9,432 nt of DNA from Betaproteobacteria bacterium. GTDB taxonomy: Bacteria > Pseudomonadota > Gammaproteobacteria > Burkholderiales > Casimicrobiaceae. The notes beneath the pieces are model-generated. The model ran no database searches. It was not told where the DNA came from and saw only the letters and a list, made by a program, of their open reading frames with translations. Location: assembly GCA_013298455.1 (NCBI GenBank), contig JAAFHR010000104.1, forward strand, positions 1 to 9,432. The letters run 5' to 3'. Below are positions 1 to 6,702 of this stretch, piece by piece (within the stretch, counting starts at the first letter, position 1; each line of letters opens with the position of its first letter). The translations under genes and the position numbers were made by a program.

Positions 1-1876
1 CAACCGTTTGGTAGGCGAAATTGCTCTTTGTGATCGATGAGCGATGCGGTGCCAACTCAAAGACATTTCGACCCCAGCCGAGCCAACTGCGCGGCTCGCC
101 ATAGGCGCCGTGTACGAGCGGCGCTTTGTCCTCCAGCCCGTAGCGTTGCATGAAGTCCCATTGTTTGACCGCAGCCCAACCGGCAAGTGAAGGCCGCACC
201 TTGTCCGGGTCCAATCCTGCGGCTTCCGCGGCGACCTGCGTGTCGTTTATGAAGCTAGCGGCCTGACGCGTGAAAAGTCGAATTCTTGTGTTGAGCTCGC
301 CATTAGCATTCAGTTGCGCAAATGGGGCGCTTCCCAAATAGGTATCCAACTCGATCAATGCGTCTGGCAATGATTTGCCACGCACGGTGATCGTATTTTT
401 GAATAGCGTCTCGCCCAGCGCATCAAGCGGGTGCTGATGCGGCAACCAATCGTTCCAATCCGGCAATTGCACGGCAATCGGCATTTCGCGGATGTTGAGG
501 GTTGAGCTCTTGTTGATGACGCCGCGCACTGCGGCGGTGCTCGTGCCGTTTGGAAACAAGAACGGCAGCATTTCGGCGTCGGTGCGCAGCACCGCCTGCA
601 AACCCGCGCCCGCTGCCCATTCCTGTACAGGTTTGCTATCCGTTCCCGGGCCCGGCTGATAAGGCGGGTTCCAAGGGCGCGCCTGTTTCGGGGCCGGTGC
701 ATTCAGGCTCCGGATGTAGGCCGCCAGCTGTTTGCCCTGAATCGTCGTGAGCCCGTGGAACTCCGAGCGCATGCGAATCGACCAATCCGAGTAGTTGAAA
801 TACTTCAGATCGCGCCCGTCGTTCGCATGACAGCTTGAACAACTTGCTTTGAGCAAAGTCGCTGAGAGCGGACTTTCCTTGAGCGGAACCGAGCCCATCC
901 AAAGCGCCCTGCCCGCCGCGATATCGGCGCTCAGGTTCGGGGCGGTTGTTGAACTTGGCTGCGGCGTCCATTTCGTCGGATCGTCAAACGTGGTCGCGTA
1001 TTTCCCGAGCGCAGTGCGCTCGTCGCTGCGCAGGAAATTCAGACCAACGATTCGATAGCCACTGGTCAATCCGTCGTCTCGGTTGAAACGAAATTCGAGC
1101 GTGTTTCTGCCTTTTACTGCGCCCGTGATGGGAATCGTGAAACGCGTGGTGTTGTAGCCGCCGCCAATGCCACCGGAGCTTTTTTCCGGCTCTTCGACCG
1201 TTGCGGTCGCGTTACTGATGTCAACCCAAGCCCCGCCGTTTAATCGAACACTGGCTTTAGCGCCACGTGCAATGCCGCTCTGCACGGAGCTGTCACGCCA
1301 GCCGCAGTGGTGGCACTGCAGCCACAGTCGATTGATATTGGTGGCGTCTCCCAGCGTGACCACCGCCTCTTCAATATAGCCCGCCGGACCGATCACCTCA
1401 ATCGGCAAAGCGGGTAGATTGGCAATGCAGCCGTCTTCGATGAATTTCACGATGTCAGCGCTAGTGCGACGCGCCGCAGTGGCCGGAATCGCGAGACCCG
1501 TTGTGAGAGCGCTACCGCGAAAGCCCGCAAGATAGCGCGCAACGATCATGCTGTCCACGGCGCTCAGATCGCCGTCACCGTCGATATCTAATGAACCTGC
1601 ATTGCCATCGACGTGCGCGATGACGTTGGAGGCGCTGGGCGCGGGGACTGCACTCGACAGACCATTCACGAGGGCCGCGTCTCGCATGCCGCGCACCGCA
1701 CGAACCATCAGCTGGCCATCCACGCTCGCGCTCGCTGCGCGCGTCGGATCTGCCGCGCGAACGTTGAAAGGACACGATGCGGTCTGGGCAACAGAAATCG
1801 GCACGACGATGGTCGTACAGGCCAAAGCAAGCCAACGACAGAGCGAGCGAATGGAAGCAGCGGTGTATCGAGACAT
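1..1876 (-). CDS. Secreted dockerin-like/c-type cytochrome fusion protein (3' end beyond left edge)
   Basis: An uninterrupted reading frame of 625 codons runs from ATG at 1876 off the left edge. Residues 1-30 form a signal peptide ending SVA, so the product is exported. Residues 35-150 are a dockerin-like doublet: a degenerate first repeat, then a clear EF-hand loop LDIDGDGDLSAVD (96-108) followed by a helix MIVARYLAGF. C35 and C150 bracket the doublet. Residues about 155-290 look like a beta-sandwich, with an odd LQCHHCGWRD stretch (C188, H189, H190, C191). A heme c site CSSCH lies at 346-350; M369 is a possible distal ligand and LAAYIRSL resembles the closing helix of a cytochrome c. The region after about residue 390 is not recognised. 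GGAAG eight bases upstream of the ATG is a moderate ribosome site. Electron transfer in the periplasm or at the surface is inferred from the single heme motif; the redox partner is unknown. Confidence 0.85.
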   Translation of the reverse strand, partial: MSRYTAASIRSLCRWLALACTTIVVPISVAQTASCPFNVRAADPTRAASASVDGQLMVRAVRGMRDAALVNGLSSAVPAPSASNVIAHVDGNAGSLDIDGDGDLSAVDSMIVARYLAGFRGSALTTGLAIPATAARRTSADIVKFIEDGCIANLPALPIEVIGPAGYIEEAVVTLGDATNINRLWLQCHHCGWRDSSVQSGIARGAKASVRLNGGAWVDISNATATVEEPEKSSGGIGGGYNTTRFTIPITGAVKGRNTLEFRFNRDDGLTSGYRIVGLNFLRSDERTALGKYATTFDDPTKWTPQPSSTTAPNLSADIAAGRALWMGSVPLKESPLSATLLKASCSSCHANDGRDLKYFNYSDWSIRMRSEFHGLTTIQGKQLAAYIRSLNAPAPKQARPWNPPYQPGPGTDSKPVQEWAAGAGLQAVLRTDAEMLPFLFPNGTSTAAVRGVINKSSTLNIREMPIAVQLPDWNDWLPHQHPLDALGETLFKNTITVRGKSLPDALIELDTYLGSAPFAQLNANGELNTRIRLFTRQAASFINDTQVAAEAAGLDPDKVRPSLAGWAAVKQWDFMQRYGLEDKAPLVHGAYGEPRSWLGWGRNVFELAPHRSSITKSNFAYQTV

Positions 1877-2190
1877 CTTAGGTACTTCCACTTCCAGCAA
1901 ATGCGCCGCAGAACCCTGCAAGCGTTGGCGCGCGATTGCAACTTCAGGTGTGCGCTTCGCGATGCGACGGGTGAAGTCTAGAGCGAAGATCGCCCATTCG
2001 CGCATCCGTGGCGTAACGAGATGTAAATTTCGCCAGATGGAGTGAGCCTATCGGCCGGTATCGTGCCGCCGTCCGAGCCTACTGATGTTTAGAACCGCAT
2101 CAACGCGAGTCGAAAACAATCGTCGTTGACATCATCCCGCCCCTGTAACTGGCGTGAAAAGAGGCTTCGCTGCGCCCCGCGAGCGCATTT
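1877..2190. other. Intergenic stretch upstream of the cytochrome gene
   Basis: No gene is supported here. Frames that stay open on the plus strand continue from the antisense of the cytochrome gene and have arginine- and alanine-rich, unstructured products. On the minus strand this stretch must hold the leader and probably the promoter of the cytochrome gene. The direct repeat GGAAGTGGAAGT (1885-1896, minus) supplies its ribosome site. I found no convincing -35/-10 pair. Confidence 0.5.
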
Positions 2191-2224
2191 CGCGCCGTGC
2201 GCTTCGATGAAAGCGCACGGCGCG
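2191..2224 (-). terminator. Perfect 14-bp hairpin, probable terminator of the metalloprotease operon
   Basis: CGCGCCGTGCGCTT (2191-2204) is the exact reverse complement of AAGCGCACGGCGCG (2211-2224), with a six-base loop. It begins nine bases past the TAG of the minus-strand metalloprotease, the expected place for a terminator. There is no T-run on either strand after the stem, so it is not a textbook intrinsic terminator. It could instead be a 3' end-stabilising hairpin or work with Rho. Confidence 0.6.
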
Positions 2225-2232
2225 CGCATCGG

Positions 2233-3663
2233 CTACCAGCCGATATCTTTGAACAGCGATAACGTAAGGTCCGTCGGCGGCCTCAGAGTGATGGATTCAT
2301 CGCCTACTGCAAAGGGCTCCATCAAGAGATTGGGTGACGCGCTGGTGTTCCAATGCGACACGCTGGAGCCACCAATCACCACAGTCGGCGTAAAGAGCTG
2401 CACCCGTCCGAATAAATCGGTTCCGGCGCGACGCTGCACATCAATGAAACTAATGGCAGTGAAATTGCCCGCTGACGCCCGAAGCTTTGCGCCGTCTTGC
2501 TGAGAAATCAACGCTGCCGGAATACGAATCCCCGGCGTATCGTCGAATTGAAACGGAAAAAACGGACGAGCAAACGCTGGCGTCGGTTGGATCAACACGA
2601 CCCCTCTTGCCCCAGCGTTTTGCGCGTTCAAGACCTTGTCAACGATGTTGCAATCACCACGATTGATGATGGCGACCTTACCACGCACTTTCCGGGCGAG
2701 CGCGGTGTCAAAGGCCGTGCACGCGTCGCCGGGCGGGCGCGGGTCATCGGTAAACGCAATCAATCCGCTAGCGCGACGAGACCCGGCGGGTAACCCAAAA
2801 TTCGGAATACCCGAGACCACGAAACCGTTGAGCTGCGAGGCACCCGACACAAAGAGATCGAGTTGTGGCTGACGGGTCAGCGTGCGCTGCGCATCTACGG
2901 TCACCGTGAAGCCCGTCCAGACGAGCTGCTCGTTGTTGACGGCAGAGGCTTTGCGCTCCGCCACGGTCATGTCATTCCATGTGCGGCCCAGCGTGTTGTC
3001 GAACAAAAAGCGATCCCACACGTGTGGCACCCCGCGAAAGTATTCGCCAGTGATCTCATCGGTGGCCGTGGCGAATCCCAAGCCGTGCCCCAGTTCGTGC
3101 AACATCACACGAACGAAGTCTTGCCCGCCAGGAGGCGGTTTGCCATCGAGACCGTAATACCAACTCACGCCCTCCACGCAGTTGGGTTCATCAAGATCAA
3201 AGTTTGCAATTGCAAACGCCTCGGGCGCGGGATCGTTTCGCGCTTGATCGAGATCAACGCCGGCAATTTTGTTGGCCAGCGCCGCGTGATACCACGTATT
3301 TCTGAACGGCGCGTTCGGAAAGTCACGGCTGAACTGCCACGTATTGGCGCTCGCCAGCCGACCCGTGCAACCCTGCGGCAGAAAACCCGACAGCACTTCA
3401 ATGGTTTGGTTCGTGCTGGTCAAGGCGCGCCCCCAAATCTCGGCGACATAGCTGATCGCCACGATGCGTTGCTCGCCCAACGTTGTGCCCGGATTACCAC
3501 CGACCGGTGTGACGGGTCTCGGGTCGTTGTAGCCCACGCCCGGATCGTCGCCGTTGATAATCACAATGCTCGCAGCAAACGACCCAGAGGCCGCGCCCAA
3601 CACCGCAATCGATCCCCATAGCGCGAACTGTCGTTTCAGGTTGGTAACGAAACGCTTATTCAA
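2233..3663 (-). CDS. Secreted zinc metalloprotease with inserted PA domain (leishmanolysin-like zinc site)
   Basis: A 476-residue exported protease. The start is TTG at 3663: AAAGGAG lies six bases upstream, and this start puts a signal peptide (NKRFVTNLKR, hydrophobic core, SFA) right at the N-terminus. An ATG at 3756 would add 31 residues lying wholly inside the upstream gene. The zinc motif HELGHGLGF is at 189-197 (H189, E190, H193). A protease-associated (PA) domain covers about 285-415, centred on GKVAIINRGDC (C338). A C-terminal SHW (H437) followed by LLMEP (M448) resembles the distant third zinc ligand and Met-turn of leishmanolysin-type M8 peptidases. The reading is therefore one catalytic domain split by the PA insert; this is inferred from motif order. 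PA domains usually bind substrate or gate access. The gene ends in FKDIGW, has no dockerin-like tail, and is translationally coupled to the gene before it. Confidence 0.88.
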   Translation of the reverse strand: MNKRFVTNLKRQFALWGSIAVLGAASGSFAASIVIINGDDPGVGYNDPRPVTPVGGNPGTTLGEQRIVAISYVAEIWGRALTSTNQTIEVLSGFLPQGCTGRLASANTWQFSRDFPNAPFRNTWYHAALANKIAGVDLDQARNDPAPEAFAIANFDLDEPNCVEGVSWYYGLDGKPPPGGQDFVRVMLHELGHGLGFATATDEITGEYFRGVPHVWDRFLFDNTLGRTWNDMTVAERKASAVNNEQLVWTGFTVTVDAQRTLTRQPQLDLFVSGASQLNGFVVSGIPNFGLPAGSRRASGLIAFTDDPRPPGDACTAFDTALARKVRGKVAIINRGDCNIVDKVLNAQNAGARGVVLIQPTPAFARPFFPFQFDDTPGIRIPAALISQQDGAKLRASAGNFTAISFIDVQRRAGTDLFGRVQLFTPTVVIGGSSVSHWNTSASPNLLMEPFAVGDESITLRPPTDLTLSLFKDIGW

Positions 3664-4162
3664 GGTTGGCTCCTTTCTTGGAAACCACGTGGGTGTGGGT
3701 GTGCGCTCCGTCGCCATGATCGTCCGAACAGGTTTGCACCCATTCCCCTTTGGCATTGCGAACGAGTTGGCTCTGTTTGGCCATCGCAGTACCTACGATT
3801 ACCGTGACTTGCTCTCCGACACGAATCTCTCGAAAAGTCTGGTCGCGCAGCGACTTGCGCTCGCCACCGCTCGTTTCCGCATCGATCGCGTTGAGCTCAG
3901 CCCGCGACTGCTCCGGTGTCATTCGTAACATCTTGTGCTCGACGGGCTTCACGGCTCGTGCCTTCGGCGTGGCGACCGCCGCACGAATCACTTCGGCACG
4001 CTCTGCCTCGCTCATGGTTTCATGCATTACGAGCGGCGAACGATCCACAGCCAGCACCATGGTCGACACGCCAATGGCTGCCCATGCGGCGCAACGTACG
4101 CCTCGTCGGTAATGAGCCCTCAATACGGAGCTCAATGAGTGTTGAAACTCAAGTTTGCGCAT
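3656..4162 (-). CDS. Small exported hypothetical protein with His-rich tail, coupled to the metalloprotease
   Basis: 168 residues, not recognised as a named family. The ATG at 4162 is preceded by AGGAG with a seven-base spacer. A basic N-terminal stretch and a hydrophobic segment (about 23-39, CAAWAAIGVSTMVLAV) form a signal peptide or a single membrane anchor. The middle is charged and probably partly helical (SEAERAEVIRAAV, TPEQSRAELNAI), followed by a short beta-type part (IRVGEQVTVIVGTAM). The tail has DDHGDGAHTHTH with H149, H154, H156 and H158 close to C145, which could bind a metal such as zinc. It is the first gene of a two-gene operon, and its last codons contain the ribosome site and start of the metalloprotease. 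A role as partner, zinc supplier or inhibitor of that protease is inference from context only. Confidence 0.75.
   Translation of the reverse strand: MRKLEFQHSLSSVLRAHYRRGVRCAAWAAIGVSTMVLAVDRSPLVMHETMSEAERAEVIRAAVATPKARAVKPVEHKMLRMTPEQSRAELNAIDAETSGGERKSLRDQTFREIRVGEQVTVIVGTAMAKQSQLVRNAKGEWVQTCSDDHGDGAHTHTHVVSKKGANLE
3670..3676 (-). promoter_or_regulatory. Ribosome binding site fixing a TTG start
   Basis: AAAGGAG on the minus strand, six bases before the TTG at 3663 and inside the last codons of the upstream gene. It is the strongest ribosome site in the neighbourhood and decides the start of the metalloprotease. The TTG overlaps the end of the upstream gene, whose TAA occupies 3656-3658, so the two are likely translated in a coupled way. 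Confidence 0.8.
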
Positions 4163-4797
4163 TTAATCTCTCCTAAAAAAGTTCGGATGAATCAATGCGT
4201 GCCTCGATGTGCGTGGATCAGGTTGTCCGCGCTTTTATCCTCCACAACGCAAAGCCAATTGTTCCGAGCCCATAGGGCAAGCAATACTCAATTGCGACGA
4301 ATGACGAACTTTTTATGCTTATTTTTAAAATTATTTTGGCTTTTAATTGCTCTGTTTACGCATTAAGAGATTGTTTGTTGGAGCAGAAAGCTGGGTTCAC
4401 GCTGCGGCTTCACACCTATGCCGCCGTCACGGAAACAAGCCGTGAGCAACGAGCAGCGTGCGATTCCGGCACCGAGACTGCCGCACAACCGAAACGGTTT
4501 TTTCCGGCAAGTCATCGCGCCTTACCCGAACGAAAGAAGTAATTGCAGTGGTCGGCTCAACCTCAGAGCGCTACGGGCACACCGACTCACAATTCAGTCT
4601 TGGCGGGCGCATTGCCAGAGCCACCGAAATCCGCGCGCGGCGCTCAGCCCTGCGGCGCAGCGGTGATGCGGGCACGTCACGACCAGCGACCAAACGCCAG
4701 CCGAAGCGACAGCATCTGCCGCGCACACAGAGGCGCACGCTCTAGTTCGGAGCGCTCCCAATCGGTTAACCAGCGCCGCCAAACGGCTCATTCACAA
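4163..4797. other. Intergenic region with AT-rich island (about 4309-4380)
   Basis: No gene is supported in these 635 bases. Part of it must carry the promoter of the operon reading leftward from 4162. A strongly AT-rich stretch at about 4309-4380, with runs such as TTTTTAAAATTATTTT, stands out sharply from its GC-rich surroundings and could be an upstream promoter element or a binding site for a nucleoid protein. I could not settle on a -35/-10 pair. From about 4381 to 4797 base composition is normal, open frames are short with random-looking products, and only small palindromes occur (GGAGCGCTCC at 4749-4758, GGTTAACC at 4764-4771), just past the stop of the next minus-strand gene. Confidence 0.5.
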
Positions 4798-6450
4798 TTA
4801 GGGCGCAAGCCCACTCACCAAGCCACAGGTTGTGCTCAAGTACTGCCGTATCGCAGCCCAATCGCCCCGGGTTTTCGTGCCGGTGCCCAACGCACCGTTG
4901 GTGACGGCAGTGCCGCCGAAGCCCAACAACGCACGCAGTAGCAAGAGCCCGTCGGTGGCGGGCGTCACAAGGCCATTGCCGTCGATATCGAGTGTTTTGG
5001 TGGTGATCATGGGATCGATTAACGCGGCCATCTGTGCAGCATCGGTTCGCAGCCCCAGCGGGTTGTAGGCATTGCCGCGCAAACCTTCGTTGCTGAGCGT
5101 GAGCATCCGCCGCAGGATCAGCAACGCGTCGGTCGTCGGCAATACCGCGCCGTCGTTGTCGATGTCCAAGGTGCAGGGTGCGGGCGTAATGCCGAAGGTC
5201 ACGGTCACCGTGCAGTTGGCGGTCACCGGTGCCGTCGTGATCGTGTTTCCTGAAAACGTTGCGCCGCATCCACTCACCGAGAGCACCGAATTGCCCGCGT
5301 TGGGCAGCGCCGCAAAACTGACGCTGCTACCGCTGATCGCTTGAATCGTTGACGCAGTAAGCGAGCCGCCCCCCGAGGCGGCCACGCGCGGGCTAACGTT
5401 GTAGCTCAGCCCCGGCACCCAACCCGTGATCACCGTCTTGCCGCCCGCCACGATGACTTCGGTCATTCGATAATTTCCCGTAGTCGTGATCGCGGTCGGC
5501 GTCCATACCCACGTAGAGCCGTTGAAGACGCCAGTCACCGCGTAGCTCGTATTGCCGCTGGCCGCAGCGCCCACTGCGATGAACCCGTTGCCGTTGGCGC
5601 GGATCGCACTGAACCCGCTCGACATGACCGGCACGCTGTGCTGCGTCCAATTGGTTTTGTTGGTGCTGGTGAGGATGATGCCCTGATTGGTCGCGATGGC
5701 GAAGGTGCCGTTAGCGTAGGCCACGTCGACCACATAAATTCCTGTATTCAAGTTGACAGTGGGATACTGCGTCCACTGCATTGTTGTTTCATCTAACTCC
5801 TGCAGGGAATTGTTGAACGATCCAAACACACCGTAGTACTTGCCGTTGAAGTAATGAATTTTGATGGGGCCAAGGCCAGTACCCAGACCGCCGGGCGGCA
5901 AGGTGTGCGTCCAGGTGATGCCGTCTGGGCTACTCAATGTGCCCATGCCTTCCCGATCAGAGACAGCAACAAATCCGGAGCCATTCGAGGCGATTGATCC
6001 GATCGTGCGATTGAAGTTTGTCCAATCGCTCGGAATCGCTGCCGCTGTCCAGTTCGTCAAATCGCTGCTGTAGAGTACCTGCACACCGTTGGCCGTCGTG
6101 AACTGCGTCGTCACATAGCGATTGAGCGACGATGAATACGCGAGCCCCGTCAATCCAGACACCGCAAAGCTCGGTGGAATCGAGCTCGGATCAAGCCGCA
6201 GCGTCCAATTCGTGCCATCCGGACTTGATACCAACGGCAGGCGCATCGAGCGCTCCCCCGTGCCAACGAATCGGCTCCCATCCCAAATCAGCTTTGATGC
6301 CAGTTGTCCGTTGAGTATTCGCCCAGACGGCGCTTCGGTGTAGGTGAGCTGATCGTCGCTCACCCAAATATGAGCTTGCGCCGATGAAAGAAAAAAAGAC
6401 AACGCAATAGCGAGCACTGCGCCGAACCGCGCACGAAAAAAACAAGTCAC
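4798..6450 (-). CDS. Secreted Asp-box/propeller-like protein with InlB-type repeat and C-terminal dockerin-like doublet
   Basis: 550 residues from a GTG start at 6450, preceded by GAGGGG six bases upstream. Residues 1-26 are a clean signal peptide ending SAQA. Residues about 30-345 contain repeated SxDxxxWT motifs (75-83, 128-135, 173-181, and weaker ones near 221-228 and 261-270) like the Asp-boxes of BNR/sialidase-type beta-propellers; no catalytic residues of a sialidase were identified. Residues about 347-420 resemble a divergent InlB B-repeat (GGSL, SVSFAALPNAGNSVLSVSGC, CTVTVTFG). Residues 426-542 are two dockerin-like repeats with loops DIDNDG (429 on) and DIDGNG (488 on), each followed by a TD(A/G)LL helix, bracketed by C426 and C542. 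The likely role is binding or display at the cell surface or outside the cell; the ligand is unknown. Two seven-T tracts lie in the signal-peptide codons. The gene stands alone, divergent from the phosphatase. Confidence 0.85.
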   Translation of the reverse strand: MTCFFRARFGAVLAIALSFFLSSAQAHIWVSDDQLTYTEAPSGRILNGQLASKLIWDGSRFVGTGERSMRLPLVSSPDGTNWTLRLDPSSIPPSFAVSGLTGLAYSSSLNRYVTTQFTTANGVQVLYSSDLTNWTAAAIPSDWTNFNRTIGSIASNGSGFVAVSDREGMGTLSSPDGITWTHTLPPGGLGTGLGPIKIHYFNGKYYGVFGSFNNSLQELDETTMQWTQYPTVNLNTGIYVVDVAYANGTFAIATNQGIILTSTNKTNWTQHSVPVMSSGFSAIRANGNGFIAVGAAASGNTSYAVTGVFNGSTWVWTPTAITTTGNYRMTEVIVAGGKTVITGWVPGLSYNVSPRVAASGGGSLTASTIQAISGSSVSFAALPNAGNSVLSVSGCGATFSGNTITTAPVTANCTVTVTFGITPAPCTLDIDNDGAVLPTTDALLILRRMLTLSNEGLRGNAYNPLGLRTDAAQMAALIDPMITTKTLDIDGNGLVTPATDGLLLLRALLGFGGTAVTNGALGTGTKTRGDWAAIRQYLSTTCGLVSGLAP

Positions 6451-6456
6451 GAAGAG

Positions 6457-6463
6457 CCCCTCT
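6457..6463 (-). promoter_or_regulatory. Ribosome binding site for the GTG start at 6450
   Basis: AGAGGGG on the minus strand, six bases before GTG. Together with the signal peptide that begins directly at this codon, it supports GTG as the start. No in-frame ATG in this neighbourhood fits both signals. Confidence 0.6.
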
Positions 6464-6690
6464 TTTAAAACAACACTGAGTGAGCGCGACCGTCAGCGGT
6501 GCGCCCCAGCCCTTGATTTCGTGCAACGAATATCGTGACCAGCCGTCGAACTATAGCGATTTCCACGACGTTACACATCGCCTTTGCGGCTCGCTACGGC
6601 GCCACCTCACTTCGCCTCTGTCACATTGAAAGCGTAGCCTTGCCACAATCACACAATTACAAAGTCGCGTTGAGCGTTCAGACCCAAACT

Positions 6691-6694
6691 GGAG
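6691..6694 (+). promoter_or_regulatory. Ribosome binding site deciding the phosphatase start
   Basis: GGAG, eight bases before ATG at 6703. The frame is open from an ATG at 6535, but those 56 extra codons show no signal peptide and would push the real one inside the protein. The site and the signal peptide both favour 6703. Confidence 0.65.
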
Positions 6695-6702
6695 AGCACC
6701 GT

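Larger units (their letters stand above)
6451..6702. promoter_or_regulatory. Divergent intergenic region, promoters for both flanking genes expected
   Basis: 252 bases separate the GTG of the minus-strand Asp-box protein from the ATG of the plus-strand phosphatase, so both promoters should lie here. For the minus strand, TATAGT at 6550-6555 is a fair -10 but has no good -35 at normal spacing. For the plus strand no convincing hexamer pair was found. A single CTGTCACAT half-site (about 6616-6624) recalls half of a Pho box, but its second half is absent. Confidence 0.4.

Noticed and set aside
636..971. A 111-codon minus-strand frame inside the cytochrome gene
   Set aside because: It is out of frame with the CSSCH-containing gene and has an arginine/proline-rich, domain-free product.
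1548..2045. A 165-codon plus-strand frame spanning the cytochrome start
   Set aside because: Antisense to the signal peptide and dockerin-like region; low-complexity product with no ribosome site.
2863..3621. A 252-codon open frame on the plus strand
   Set aside because: It lies wholly antisense to the metalloprotease, has no signal or domain, and is explained by GC-rich codon bias.
4487..4503. AACCG-AAA-CGGTT followed by a T-run, resembling a small terminator
   Set aside because: The stem is only five base pairs with a three-base loop, and no plus-strand gene lies upstream to be terminated.
4749..4771. Palindromes GGAGCGCTCC and GGTTAACC after the Asp-box protein gene
   Set aside because: Short and loop-free, with no T-run; not enough to call a terminator or operator.
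4315..4941. Short plus-strand frames in the gap before the Asp-box protein
   Set aside because: They overlap one another in different frames, look random in composition and run into the antisense of the next gene.
6616..6634. Possible Pho box upstream of the phosphatase
   Set aside because: Only one CTGTCA-type half-site is present; the second half at 11-base spacing is missing.
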